A DNA stretch of 64,000 bases from CAVTRI01 sp963737075 (GTDB taxonomy: Bacteria; Actinomycetota; Acidimicrobiia; Acidimicrobiales; Palsa-688). Position numbers and translations under genes: made by a program. Location of the stretch: contig CAVTRI010000002.1 in assembly GCA_963737075.1 (NCBI GenBank), positions 2,604,001 through 2,668,000 on the forward strand, written 5' to 3'. The notes below the pieces were generated by a model, which ran no database searches, was not told where the DNA came from, and saw only the letters and a program-made list of their open reading frames with translations. This document shows, in pieces, positions 1 to 8,775 of this stretch (its first letter is position 1; each line of letters opens with the position of its first letter).

Positions 1-1
1 A

Positions 2-1318
2 TTCCTCCCGTTCCTGACCCGGATCATGGCCCCCGGGACGTACGACATCCCCGCGCTGCAGTTCTCGGCCCGGGCGGTGGTCACCAACACCAATCCCCTC
101 GTGGCCTACCGCGGAGCGGGGCGGCCCGAGGCGACGGCGGCTATCGAACGGGCCATGGACCTCTTTGCAGCCGAGATCGGCATGGACCCCGCGGAGACCC
201 GCCGTCGCAATCTGGTCTCTGACGACAAGTTCCCCTTCACCACCGCCGCCGGCACCACCTACGACATCGGCGCCTACGGCAAGGCGCTGGACCTCGCTTT
301 GGAGTCCGCTGGTTACCGGGAGCTGCGGTCCGAGCAGGCCCGGCGGCGGCAGTCGGGCGACCGGTGGCAGCTCGGCATCGGCATCTCGAGCTACGTCGAG
401 ATCACCAACGGTGCCGGACCGCCCGGCGAGTTCGCGGCCGTCGAGGTGCTCCCTGGCGGCAAGGCCCGCGTGTACACCGGTACCTCGCCGCACGGGCAGG
501 GGCACGCCACGGCGTGGACCCAGCTGGCTTCCGCGCAGCTGGGGATACCCATGGAGGACATCGAGTTCGTGGCCAACGACACCGACTTGGTCCGCGCTGG
601 CGGGGGCACCATGGGTTCGCGGTCGTTGCAGGCGGGCGGCCTGGCGGTGCACGAAGCCGCAGGGGAACTGGTCGACCAGGCGCGCAGCCTGGCGGCCGAG
701 CTGCTGGAAGCCAACACCCAAGACGTGGTGCTGGACCGAGTCGACGGCCGGTTCCACGTGGCCGGCACCCCATCGGTGGCCCGCTCCTGGGCTGAGGTGG
801 CCGAAGCTGCTGCCCCGCGAGGCGGCCTTCGGGTGGACCACGACTCCGCCCCCCCCGGCCCCACCTTTCCCTTTGGAGCCCACGTGGCCGTCGTCGAGGT
901 GGACACCGAGATCGGCGCCGTGTCGCTCACGCGATTGGTGGCCGTGGACGACGCCGGCACGGTCATCAACCCTCTGCTCGCCGAAGGGCAGCGCCACGGC
1001 GGGCTGGCCCAGGGGGCGGCGCAGGCGCTGCTGGAGGAGTTCCTGTACGACGCCGACGGCAACCCGGTGACCGCCAACCTGGCCGACTACCCTATGGTGT
1101 CCGCGACCGAGCTGCCCAGTTTCGAGCTGGTGCCGATGGAGACCCCGACACCGGTCAATCCGTTAGGGGCCAAGGGGATCGGGGAGTCAGGCACGATCGG
1201 CTCCACGCCGGCGGTCCAGAACGCGGTCGTCGACGGCTTGTCCCACCTCGGTATCCGGCACATCGACATGCCCACCACCGCAGAGCGTGTGTGGCGAGCC
1301 ATAGGATCACCCGCATGA
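2..1318 (+). CDS. coxL: Form II CoxL-like molybdopterin-binding large subunit (5' end outside window)
   Basis: This is the C-terminal 438 residues of a large subunit of a molybdenum hydroxylase; the reading frame is open to the window edge, so the N-terminal part is missing. The motif AYRGAGR at visible residues 35-41 is the form II (putative CO dehydrogenase/aldehyde oxidase-like) version, not the AYxCSFR of true form I CO dehydrogenase. Near the C-terminus GAKGIGESG carries the conserved Glu of the molybdenum site. The stop overlaps the start of the small-subunit gene by ATGA, so it belongs to the same operon. It is a paralogue of the large subunit at 1782-4139. The substrate cannot be read from the sequence. 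Confidence 0.9.
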   Translation, partial: FLPFLTRIMAPGTYDIPALQFSARAVVTNTNPLVAYRGAGRPEATAAIERAMDLFAAEIGMDPAETRRRNLVSDDKFPFTTAAGTTYDIGAYGKALDLALESAGYRELRSEQARRRQSGDRWQLGIGISSYVEITNGAGPPGEFAAVEVLPGGKARVYTGTSPHGQGHATAWTQLASAQLGIPMEDIEFVANDTDLVRAGGGTMGSRSLQAGGLAVHEAAGELVDQARSLAAELLEANTQDVVLDRVDGRFHVAGTPSVARSWAEVAEAAAPRGGLRVDHDSAPPGPTFPFGAHVAVVEVDTEIGAVSLTRLVAVDDAGTVINPLLAEGQRHGGLAQGAAQALLEEFLYDADGNPVTANLADYPMVSATELPSFELVPMETPTPVNPLGAKGIGESGTIGSTPAVQNAVVDGLSHLGIRHIDMPTTAERVWRAIGSPA

Positions 1319-1785
1319 GGCTCTCGATGACGGTCAACGGGGAGGGACGGGAGCATGATGTCGAACCCCGCCTGCTCCTGGTCCACTACTTGCGGGACGT
1401 GCTCGGCCTGACGGGCACCAACATCGGCTGCGACACGACGTCATGCGGTGCGTGCACCGTCCTCCTCGACGGCGAATCGGTCAAGTCGTGCACGCTGCTC
1501 GCCGTGCAGGCCGACGGCGCTTCGATCACCACCATCGAGGGCCTGGCCGACGGGGACCGCCTGCACCCGGTGCAGGAGGCGTTTCGCGAGCACCACGGTC
1601 TGCAGTGCGGGTATTGCACGCCCGGCATGGTCATGGCTGCGGTGTCGCTGATCGCCGAGCATCCCGATCTCGACGAGCCCGCCGTCCGCGAAGGCCTCGA
1701 AGGCAACCTGTGTCGCTGCACCGGCTACCACAACATCGTCGCCGCGGTGCTGGCGGCGGCCAAGGCTCCCGCGGCTTCCAGATGA
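1315..1785 (+). CDS. coxS: Two [2Fe-2S] cluster small subunit of molybdenum hydroxylase (CoxS-like)
   Basis: Electron-transfer subunit of the xanthine dehydrogenase/CO dehydrogenase family, 156 residues, usual family length. Eight cluster ligands are present: Cys39, Cys44, Cys47 and Cys59 form the plant-ferredoxin type cluster, and Cys98, Cys101, Cys133 and Cys135 (GYCTPGM and CRCTGY motifs) the second cluster next to the molybdenum cofactor. The ATG at 1315 overlaps the stop of the upstream large subunit (ATGA) and its own stop overlaps the ATG of the second large subunit, so the genes are translationally coupled. An in-frame start lies further upstream at 1291 but would add residues with no family match. 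Confidence 0.95.
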   Translation: MRLSMTVNGEGREHDVEPRLLLVHYLRDVLGLTGTNIGCDTTSCGACTVLLDGESVKSCTLLAVQADGASITTIEGLADGDRLHPVQEAFREHHGLQCGYCTPGMVMAAVSLIAEHPDLDEPAVREGLEGNLCRCTGYHNIVAAVLAAAKAPAASR

Positions 1786-4139
1786 CCGCCGTGATGGGCA
1801 CCCGGCTCCTCCGGCGGGAGGATCCGGCGTTGCTGACCGGAGAAGCGCGGTTTGTCGCCGACCTGGCAGTCCCGGGCGCCCTGCACGTTGCCCTGGTGCG
1901 CTCACCTATGGCCCATGGTCGGATCGCGTCGGTCGACCTCGAGCCGGCGCGGGCGATGCCCGGCGTGGTGGCCGCCTATACGGGAGAAGACCTGGCCGAC
2001 GAGTGGGCAGCACCCCTGCCATGCGGCTGGGTGGTTACCGAGGACATGAAGGCACCGGCCCACCGGCCGGTCGCGGTGGGCAAGGTTTGCTGCGTCGGCG
2101 ACGTCGTCGCGGTGGTTGTGGCCCGCAGTGAGTACGAGGCCCACGACGCGGCCGACGCGGTCGCGGTCGAGATCGAGCCCCTTCCGGCTGTGGTCGACCT
2201 GGAGGACGCGGAGTCCGACCGGGTGGTCATTCACGAGGAGTTGGGTACGAACCGCAGCTACACGTGGGAGCTCACCCCCGACGCGGCGGCCGTGGAGCGG
2301 GCGTTCGCCGACGCCGCCCACACCGTCTCGGAGCGGTACGTCCAGCAGCGCCTCCTGCCCTCGCCGATGGAGCCTCGTGGCGTGCTTGTCGTGCCGCAAC
2401 CCTTCGGCGGCGACTTCACCGTCTACTCAGCCACGCAGATCCCGCACATCCTCAAGGTGATGCTCGCCATCACGCTCGGCGTGCCGGAGACGAGCCTGCG
2501 GGTGGTGGCGCCGTCGGTGGGCGGGGGATTCGGGTGCAAGCTCGACGTGTACGCCGAAGAAGCGCTGGTGCTGGCGCTCGCCCGCAAGCTCCGCCAGCCG
2601 GTTCGCTGGGTGGAGGAACGCCAGGAGCACTCGTCGGCCACCATCCAGGGCCGGGGGCAGATCCAGCACATCGACCTGGCCGCCGATGCCGAGGGCCGCA
2701 TCACCGCGGTGCGCGTGCGTCTCCTGGCGGACATGGGCGCGTACCTGCAGCTGGTGACGCCCGGGATCCCCTTGCTCGGGGCGTTCCTGTACTCCGGGGT
2801 GTACGACGTGCCGGCGTACAGCTTCTCGTGCACGTCGGTGTTCACCACCAAGACGCCGACCGACGCCTACCGGGGGGCCGGGCGGCCCGAGGCCACGTAC
2901 GCGATCGAGCGGGCTATCGACGCGCTGGCAGCCGAGGTGAGGATTGACCCGGCCGAGATCCGGCGCCGCAATTTCATCGGTGCGGACAGGTTTCCGTACA
3001 ACTCGGTGGCCGGCCTCACCTACGACAGTGGTAACTACCGCCAGGCCCTCGACGCCGCGCTCGACCACGCGGGCTACGATGCCCTGCGCGCCGAGCAGGC
3101 GAAGCGCCGGGAGCGGAGCGACCGGATGCAGCTCGGGATCGGGCTGTCGTCGTACTTCGAGATGTGCGGCCTGGCCCCAAGCCGGGTGCTGGCGTCGCTC
3201 AACTACACCGCCGGCGGTTGGGAGGCGGCGACGGTGCGCGTCCTGCCCACCGGGAAGGTGCAGGTGGTGACCGGCACGTCGCCGCACGGCCAGGGCCACG
3301 AGACCTCGTGGTCGATGATCGTGGCCGACCGCCTCGGGGTCAGCCCCGACGACGTCGACGTGCTGCACTCCGACACCGCCGTCGCTCCGTACGGGCTCGA
3401 CACGTACGGATCGCGCAGCCTGGCTGTCGGCGGGACCGCGGTCTACCTGGCCACCGAGCGGGTCATCGACAAGGCCCGGCGCCTGGCCGCCCACCTGCTC
3501 GAAGCCGCTGAGGAGGACGTCGAGGTGGCCGGCGGGGCATTCTCGGTGCGGGGCACGCCCGAGCGGTCGCTGCCGCTGGCCGCAGTGGCGTTCGAGGCGT
3601 TCACGGCGCACAATCTCCCGGACGGCATGGAGCCGAACCTGGAGGCGTCGAGTCACTTCGATCCGCCGAATTTCACGTTTCCCTTCGGCACCCACGTGTG
3701 CGTCGTCGAGGTCGACACCGAGACTGGGGGCGTGAAGCTCCGGCGCTACGTGGCCGTGGACGACTGTGGCAACCAGGTCAACCCGCTGATCGTGGAGGGC
3801 CAGATCCACGGGGGGATCGCGCAAGGCGCCGCGCAGGCACTGTTCGAGGAAGCCGTGTACGACGGTGACGGCAACCTGATCACGGCCACCCTGACCGACT
3901 ACCTGCTCCCGACATCCGCGGAGCTTCCGAGCTTTGAGCTCGACCACACCGTCACGCCGAGCCCGACCAACCCGATGGGCGTCAAAGGGATCGGCGAGGC
4001 GGGGACGATCGCGGCCGCCCCCGCGGTCATCAACGCCATTGTCGACGCGCTCGCCCGGTTCGGAGTGCGTGACATCCCGATGCCCGCATCGCCCGAGCGG
4101 GTGTGGCAGGCCATTCACTCCATGGAGGTGCAGCGATGA
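1782..4139 (+). CDS. coxL: Form II CoxL-like molybdopterin-binding large subunit
   Basis: Full-length catalytic subunit of 785 residues. It opens with the family N-terminus (RLLRREDPALLTGEARF), has the molybdopterin-binding segment VGGGFGCKLD, AYRGAGR at residues 362-368 (form II signature) and the C-terminal GVKGIGEAG with the conserved Glu. The start is the ATG at 1782, in ATGA overlap with coxS. With CoxS and CoxM it should form the usual LMS heterotrimer that hydroxylates an aldehyde, purine or other small substrate using water; true CO oxidation is not supported because the AYxCSFR loop is absent. It is the second large subunit of the same operon. Confidence 0.95.
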   Translation: MTAVMGTRLLRREDPALLTGEARFVADLAVPGALHVALVRSPMAHGRIASVDLEPARAMPGVVAAYTGEDLADEWAAPLPCGWVVTEDMKAPAHRPVAVGKVCCVGDVVAVVVARSEYEAHDAADAVAVEIEPLPAVVDLEDAESDRVVIHEELGTNRSYTWELTPDAAAVERAFADAAHTVSERYVQQRLLPSPMEPRGVLVVPQPFGGDFTVYSATQIPHILKVMLAITLGVPETSLRVVAPSVGGGFGCKLDVYAEEALVLALARKLRQPVRWVEERQEHSSATIQGRGQIQHIDLAADAEGRITAVRVRLLADMGAYLQLVTPGIPLLGAFLYSGVYDVPAYSFSCTSVFTTKTPTDAYRGAGRPEATYAIERAIDALAAEVRIDPAEIRRRNFIGADRFPYNSVAGLTYDSGNYRQALDAALDHAGYDALRAEQAKRRERSDRMQLGIGLSSYFEMCGLAPSRVLASLNYTAGGWEAATVRVLPTGKVQVVTGTSPHGQGHETSWSMIVADRLGVSPDDVDVLHSDTAVAPYGLDTYGSRSLAVGGTAVYLATERVIDKARRLAAHLLEAAEEDVEVAGGAFSVRGTPERSLPLAAVAFEAFTAHNLPDGMEPNLEASSHFDPPNFTFPFGTHVCVVEVDTETGGVKLRRYVAVDDCGNQVNPLIVEGQIHGGIAQGAAQALFEEAVYDGDGNLITATLTDYLLPTSAELPSFELDHTVTPSPTNPMGVKGIGEAGTIAAAPAVINAIVDALARFGVRDIPMPASPERVWQAIHSMEVQR

Positions 4140-4960
4140 TCCCGGCCGCGTTCGAGTACCAGCGGGCGTCGTCGGTTGACGACGCCGTCCGGCTCCTGGC
4201 CGAAAACGGCGAGGACGCCAAGCTGCTCGCCGGGGGGCATTCGCTCCTTCCACTGATGAAGCTGCGCCTGGCCGCGCCGAGCGTCGTGATCGACATCGGT
4301 CGCCTGCGGGACTTGTCCTACGTCCGTGAGGACGGCAACCGGGTACGCATCGGCGCCCTCACCCGCCATCGGGACGTCGAGACCAGCGAACTGCTGGCCC
4401 GGGAAGTGCCGATCCTTCCCCACGCCACTCATCAGGTCGGTGACCCGCAGGTGCGGCACCGGGGCACGATCGGCGGGTCGATCGCCCACGGGGACCCTGC
4501 GTCGGACCTTCCCGCCGTGTGCCTCGCCCTCGGGGCCACGTTCCGGGTCGTCGGCCCGAGCGGCGAGCGGGAGATCGCGGCCGGCGACTTCTTCCGGGGG
4601 TTCCTGGAGACTGCCCTCGCCCCTGACGAGGTGCTCACCGAGATCAGCGTCCCCAAGACACCCGGGGCCGGCTGGTCGTTCCAAAAGTTCAACCGCCGGG
4701 CCCAGGACTGGGCCATCGTCGGGGTGGCCGCCGTCCGTAACGGCACCACAGGCGTGGCGCTGGTCAACATGGCGAGCACACCGGTACGAGCGACCGGAGT
4801 GGAGCAGGCGCTGGCGGGCGGGGCGAACGCTGCCGAGGCCGCCTCCCACGCGGCCGACGGCCTGGATCCCCCCGCAGACCTCAACGCCAGCCCGGAATAC
4901 CGGCGCCACCTGGCCCAGGTCCTCGTCCGCAGGGCTCTGGAGGAGGCCGGCGCCCCGTAG
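4136..4960 (+). CDS. coxM: FAD-binding medium subunit of molybdenum hydroxylase (CoxM-like)
   Basis: FAD subunit, 274 residues, passing electrons from the small subunit to an acceptor. The N-terminal FAD-binding segment has the typical AGGHSLLPLMKLRLAAP and the second pyrophosphate loop GTIGGSIAHGDPASD, followed by the CO dehydrogenase flavoprotein C-terminal domain. The ATG at 4136 overlaps the coxL stop (ATGA). The gene is the last structural subunit of the cluster; the maturation genes start 10 bases after its stop. Confidence 0.95.
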   Translation: MIPAAFEYQRASSVDDAVRLLAENGEDAKLLAGGHSLLPLMKLRLAAPSVVIDIGRLRDLSYVREDGNRVRIGALTRHRDVETSELLAREVPILPHATHQVGDPQVRHRGTIGGSIAHGDPASDLPAVCLALGATFRVVGPSGEREIAAGDFFRGFLETALAPDEVLTEISVPKTPGAGWSFQKFNRRAQDWAIVGVAAVRNGTTGVALVNMASTPVRATGVEQALAGGANAAEAASHAADGLDPPADLNASPEYRRHLAQVLVRRALEEAGAP

Positions 4961-4970
4961 CCTGGTTCAT

Positions 4971-5858
4971 GTGAACGATCTCACTGTCGAGGGCGTCGTC
5001 GCCGCCCTGGCCGACCACGGCTATCTGGCCGACGAAGGCCTGGCCACCGCCATCTTTCTCGCCTTGCGGCTGCACCGTCCGCTGCTGCTCGAAGGCGAGG
5101 CGGGGGTGGGCAAGACCGAGGTCGCCAAGGTACTGGCTGCTTGGACGGGCGGCGAGCTGCTGCGCCTCCAGTGCTACGAGGGCATCGACGCCGCCCAGGC
5201 GGTCTACGAATGGGACTACGCCCGCCAGCTGCTCCAGTTGCGGCTGGCCGAAGACGCCGGGGGGAGAGATGTGGACCAGGTGTACTCGGAGCGCTTCCTC
5301 GTCCGCCGACCGCTGCTGGCCGCCATCGACCATGGCGAGGGCCCGCCGCCGGTGCTGCTGATCGACGAGGTGGACAGGGCCGACGACGAGTTCGAGGCGT
5401 TCCTGCTGGAGATCCTCTCCGACTGGTCGGTGACCGTCCCCGAGCTGCGCACGTACCGGGCGCTCACGCCGCCGGTGGCGGTCGTGACTTCCAACCGCAC
5501 CCGGGACGTCCACGACGCGCTCAAGAGGCGGTGCCTCTATCACTGGGTTGACCACCCCGACTTCGAACGCGAAGTGGCCATCGTGACCCGCAGGGCCCCG
5601 GAGGCTCTGCCCGGTCTGGCCCGCCAGGTGGCCGCCGCCGTGGAGTCGCTCCGCGAGCTGCACCTGTACAAGCCCCCGGGGGTCGCCGAGACCATCGACT
5701 GGGCGGCGGCGCTGGCCACGCTCGGTTGCACCGAGATCGATGAGCGAAGCCTGGACCTCACATTGGGCACCGTCCTCAAGTACCACGAGGACCAGCTGCG
5801 CGTCCGGGCCGCGGGGCTGCACGAGCTGGTCCGGGCCGCGATGGCGCGCGGTGCCTGA
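4971..5858 (+). CDS. coxD: MoxR-type AAA+ ATPase, CoxD-like maturation factor
   Basis: A 295-residue AAA+ ATPase with Walker A GEAGVGKT at residues 42-49, Walker B LLIDEVDRAD and a sensor segment with TSNRTRD. In Mo-hydroxylase clusters such MoxR ATPases (CoxD) work with VWA proteins (CoxE) to insert the sulfido ligand or otherwise mature the active site. The GTG at 4971 directly precedes the conserved N-terminal region. The next gene, a VWA protein, starts 8 bases before this stop, as expected for a MoxR/VWA pair. Confidence 0.9.
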   Translation: MNDLTVEGVVAALADHGYLADEGLATAIFLALRLHRPLLLEGEAGVGKTEVAKVLAAWTGGELLRLQCYEGIDAAQAVYEWDYARQLLQLRLAEDAGGRDVDQVYSERFLVRRPLLAAIDHGEGPPPVLLIDEVDRADDEFEAFLLEILSDWSVTVPELRTYRALTPPVAVVTSNRTRDVHDALKRRCLYHWVDHPDFEREVAIVTRRAPEALPGLARQVAAAVESLRELHLYKPPGVAETIDWAAALATLGCTEIDERSLDLTLGTVLKYHEDQLRVRAAGLHELVRAAMARGA

Positions 5859-7059
5859 CGCTCTGCACGGCCCGACGCCGGCCGGCCGCGTAGGAGCGCC
5901 GGAGCGTCTGGTGGCGGGGTTCGGCCGGGCCTTGCGGGCCGCGGGGCTCGACGTGCCCACCGGCTCCGTCGTCATGTTCGCCGAGGCCCTCGGCTGCGTC
6001 GGCGTCGACCGGCGGGACCGCGTCTACTGGGCCGGGAGGGCGACCCTCGTTCGCCGACCGGAGGACGTCGCCGTCTACGACCGGATCTTCGACGCCTTTT
6101 GGCTCGACCGCGCGGGCGCGACCAGCCCCTCGGTCACTGTCCCGTCGCTGACCCTCGCGATCGACACCGGCGACGATGATGACACCGACCTGCCCGGGCC
6201 GGACGAGGAACAGCCGGCCGGGGACACCCTCAGCGTGCGGTACAGCGCAGTGGAGACGCTGCGGGAGCGGGACTTCGCCGTGCTCGACGAGGCCGAGTGG
6301 GTCGAGACGCAGCGGCTGCTGGACCGGCTGCGCCTGTCCGGTGAGCCCCGCCCGTCCCGTCGCCTTCGCCCCGCTCGGCGCAGCCGGGGCCACCCCGACC
6401 TGCGCCGCACGGTGCGCCGGTCTCTGCGCCACGGCGGGGTGCCGCTCCAGCGGGCGTGGAAGCAGGCGGTAAGCCGTCCTCGTCGCGTGGTCCTGCTCGT
6501 CGACGTGTCGGGCTCGATGGAGCCTTACGCCCGGGCGCTGCTGCGCTTCGCGCACGCGGCCGTCTCGGCTCGCCAGATCGGACGGGTGGAGGCGTTTTCC
6601 CTCGGGACCCGCTTGACCCGGCTCACGCGGGAGCTGCGCCAACGCGACCCGGATGCCGCCCTCGAGGGGGCGGCCCGCCGTGTCGCCGACTGGTCCGGGG
6701 GAACCAGGCTCGGTGAGGGGCTCGCAGAGTTCAACGACCGGTGGGGCGTCCGCGGAATGGCCCGAGGCGCCGTGATCATCGTCCTGTCCGACGGATGGGA
6801 CCGCGGCGACCCCGCTGCGCTGGCGGAGCAGATGGGGCGCCTGGCCATGGTCGCCCACCGCGTCGTGTGGGTCAACCCACTCAAAGCGACCCCTGGCTAC
6901 GCCCCCCTGGCTCGCGGGATGGCGGCGGCGTTGCCGTACGTTGACCAATTCGTGGAAGGCCATTCGCTTGTCGCCCTGGAGCAGCTGGCGGCGCTCGTGG
7001 CGACGTCCCCCACTGCCGCCCGGCCCGGCACGCGGCCGACCGAGAGGAGAGCAACGTGA
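5851..7059 (+). CDS. coxE: VWA domain-containing CoxE-like protein
   Basis: A 402-residue protein with a C-terminal von Willebrand A domain. The MIDAS metal site is visible as DVSGSM in the segment VVLLVDVSGSM, with the later TRLGEGL and LSDGWDRGD stretches completing the fold. It is the partner of the MoxR ATPase just upstream and belongs to the CoxE family that matures form I/II CO dehydrogenase-like enzymes. The GTG start at 5851 lies inside the upstream stop region (GTGCCTGA). Before the VWA domain is an acidic low-complexity segment and then an Arg-rich one. Confidence 0.88.
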   Translation: MPDALHGPTPAGRVGAPERLVAGFGRALRAAGLDVPTGSVVMFAEALGCVGVDRRDRVYWAGRATLVRRPEDVAVYDRIFDAFWLDRAGATSPSVTVPSLTLAIDTGDDDDTDLPGPDEEQPAGDTLSVRYSAVETLRERDFAVLDEAEWVETQRLLDRLRLSGEPRPSRRLRPARRSRGHPDLRRTVRRSLRHGGVPLQRAWKQAVSRPRRVVLLVDVSGSMEPYARALLRFAHAAVSARQIGRVEAFSLGTRLTRLTRELRQRDPDAALEGAARRVADWSGGTRLGEGLAEFNDRWGVRGMARGAVIIVLSDGWDRGDPAALAEQMGRLAMVAHRVVWVNPLKATPGYAPLARGMAAALPYVDQFVEGHSLVALEQLAALVATSPTAARPGTRPTERRAT

Positions 7060-7403
7060 AAGAGATCCTCGACGACATCGACCGGTGGCGGTCGGAAGGC
7101 AAGCGAGTGGCCCTGGCACGCGTCGTGGGCATCGAAGGCTCGGGTCCCCGGCTGCCCGGGGCGGCGATGGCGGTGAGCGACGCCGGGGAGGTCGCCGGGT
7201 CCGTGTCGGGCGGCTGCGTCGAGTCCGCGGTCGTCACCGAAGCGTTGGACGTGATCGGCGGTGACGGGCACCCCCGGTTGTGCACCTTCGGTTACTCCGA
7301 CGACGAGGCGTTCGCCGTCGGCCTGACCTGCGGCGGGACCATTCGGGTCTTCGTCGAACCCCTGGAGGGCGGGGCGCCGGGGCCGGGGCGGCGCGACTGG
7401 TGA
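7056..7403 (+). CDS. XdhC/CoxI family protein, N-terminal domain only
   Basis: This 115-residue product matches the first (XdhC_CoxI) domain of XdhC, the chaperone that carries and sulfurates molybdenum cofactor for xanthine dehydrogenase-like enzymes: IEGSGPRLPGAAMAV, GSVSGGCVE and LTCGGTIRVFVEPL are characteristic. The GTG at 7056 has a good ribosome site (GAGAGGAGAG) and overlaps the stop of coxE. The frame closes just after a G-rich stretch, and the rest of the XdhC protein continues in the next frame from 7400. This is either a genuine split gene with a GTGA overlap or one gene broken by a frameshift in the G-rich tract. Confidence 0.85.
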   Translation: MKEILDDIDRWRSEGKRVALARVVGIEGSGPRLPGAAMAVSDAGEVAGSVSGGCVESAVVTEALDVIGGDGHPRLCTFGYSDDEAFAVGLTCGGTIRVFVEPLEGGAPGPGRRDW

Positions 7404-8218
7404 GTGAGTCCGGCGAGCTCTACGGGGCGCTGGCGGCCGCCCTGCGGGCGGAGGCACCGGCGGCCCTGGCCGAGGTGATCGAAGGCCCGGAGGAGCTGCT
7501 CGGAGCCAAGCTTCTGATCCGACCAGGCCTGCCGACGCTTGGCAGCCTCGGGGAGCCGGATCTGGATCGTGTCGTCGCCCGTGACGCGCTCGGCGAGTTG
7601 GCGGCCGGCCTTACCGCGACCCGTCACTATGGTCGCCATGGGGAGGCGCGCGCCCGAGATGTGTCGGTGTTCGTCGAGTCGTTCGCACCCCCGCCGCAAA
7701 TGGTCATTTTCGGGGCGGTCGACTTCACGGCCGCCCTTGCCAAGGTGGCGAAAGTCCTTGGCTATCGCGTCACTGTCTGCGACGCCCGGCCGGTCTTCGC
7801 CACCCCCGCCCGTTTTCCCATGGCCGACGAGGTCGTCGTCGCGTGGCCAGACCGGCACCTGGCCGCCGTCGGCGCCAGCCTCGGGCCCCGCGACGCCGTT
7901 TGCGTGCTGACCCACGACCCCAAGTTCGACGTGCCCGCGATCGTCGCCGCGCTGGACACCGACGTGGGCTACCTGGGCGCCATGGGATCGCGCCGCACCC
8001 ACGACGACCGGCTGGCCCGGCTGAAAGAGGCGGGCGTCGACGACAAGGCCGTGGCCCGGGTGATGGCGCCCATCGGCCTGGACATCGGCGCCCGCACCCC
8101 CGAGGAGACGGCGGTGTCGATCTGTGCGGAGATCATCGCTCTGCGCACGGGTCGGGCGGCGCCCTCGCTGCGGGACAGCGAGGGCCCCATTCATCCTGGC
8201 GTTATGACGACACCGTGA
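7400..8218 (+). CDS. XdhC C-terminal (Rossmann-like) domain protein
   Basis: A 272-residue protein that continues the XdhC family after the 115-residue domain just upstream. Its first ~130 residues resemble the middle part of XdhC, and the rest is the NAD(P)-binding-like XdhC_C domain (VIFGAVDFTAALAKVA, DARPVFATPARFP, TYLGAMGSRRTHDDRL-type motif and GLDIGARTPEETAVSI). Full-length XdhC proteins are about the length of the two products together. The GTG at 7400 overlaps the previous stop by GTGA. Its 3' end overlaps the convergent lipoprotein gene by 17 bases. Likely role: molybdenum cofactor sulfuration or insertion for the CoxL-like enzymes. Confidence 0.85.
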   Translation: MSESGELYGALAAALRAEAPAALAEVIEGPEELLGAKLLIRPGLPTLGSLGEPDLDRVVARDALGELAAGLTATRHYGRHGEARARDVSVFVESFAPPPQMVIFGAVDFTAALAKVAKVLGYRVTVCDARPVFATPARFPMADEVVVAWPDRHLAAVGASLGPRDAVCVLTHDPKFDVPAIVAALDTDVGYLGAMGSRRTHDDRLARLKEAGVDDKAVARVMAPIGLDIGARTPEETAVSICAEIIALRTGRAAPSLRDSEGPIHPGVMTTP

Positions 8219-8702
8219 TGTTCTGGTTCATGCCCAGCGCCTTGTGACCGTCGATGGCGCAGAAGATGTCGTACGTGCCGCGCTGAAGCTTGACCGTCAG
8301 ATTGGCCGTCTGGCCCGGGGAGAGCGAATTGGTCACCGCGTTGACACCGGGGCCAGTGATCGCCAGGTTGTGAATGGTCGTGCCCGCGTTGACGGCGTTG
8401 AAGGTATAGGTGCCCGCCGTGAAGTTTTGCTGCGACAGACTGATTTTGAACTCCGTCTCCGTCGCCGTCACCTTCGTCGCCGCGCCAGCCGTGGTCGACG
8501 CCCCTCCCGACGAGGTCGGCGCTCCCCCCGACGTGGCGGCGGGCGCCGAGCTCTCCGGTGCGGTCGAGGCCGGGACAAGGGTCGTCGCCGCCCCGTGGGC
8601 CGACTGCGTGGTGCTGCACCCGGCGGCGATGAGCACCGCGGCGCCGACAGATAGGACGGCGAGGAGGGGGCGGGCCGGGCGCGACGTCCTGAGCATGCTC
8701 AT
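8202..8702 (-). CDS. Cupredoxin-like lipoprotein
   Basis: A 166-residue predicted lipoprotein. After a basic start (MSMLRTSRPARP) comes a hydrophobic signal and a lipobox LIAAGCSTT, so the mature protein would be anchored to the outer face of the membrane. A Ser/Thr/Ala-rich linker of ~55 residues leads to a plastocyanin/cupredoxin-like domain: TFNAVNAGTTIHNLAI supplies a His, and GTYDIFCAIDGHKALGMNQ supplies the Cys-His-Met set of a type 1 copper site. It probably carries electrons or binds copper in the periplasm-equivalent space. It is transcribed away from the sigma factor gene, with 73 bases between the two starts. Confidence 0.8.
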   Translation of the reverse strand: MSMLRTSRPARPLLAVLSVGAAVLIAAGCSTTQSAHGAATTLVPASTAPESSAPAATSGGAPTSSGGASTTAGAATKVTATETEFKISLSQQNFTAGTYTFNAVNAGTTIHNLAITGPGVNAVTNSLSPGQTANLTVKLQRGTYDIFCAIDGHKALGMNQNITVSS

Positions 8703-8775
8703 GGCGGAACAACGTACGCGGTGGCTCTCGCGAGTGGTGGCAATCCGATCCGCGTGGTTGGCCGTATCGTGCGGT

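Noticed and set aside
1782..4139. True aerobic CO dehydrogenase (form I coxL)
   Set aside because: The active-site loop reads AYRGAGR in both large subunits, not AYxCSFR.
2427..4253. Long open frame on the minus strand
   Set aside because: It is the shadow of coxL; codon composition is Arg/His-rich, with no family motif.
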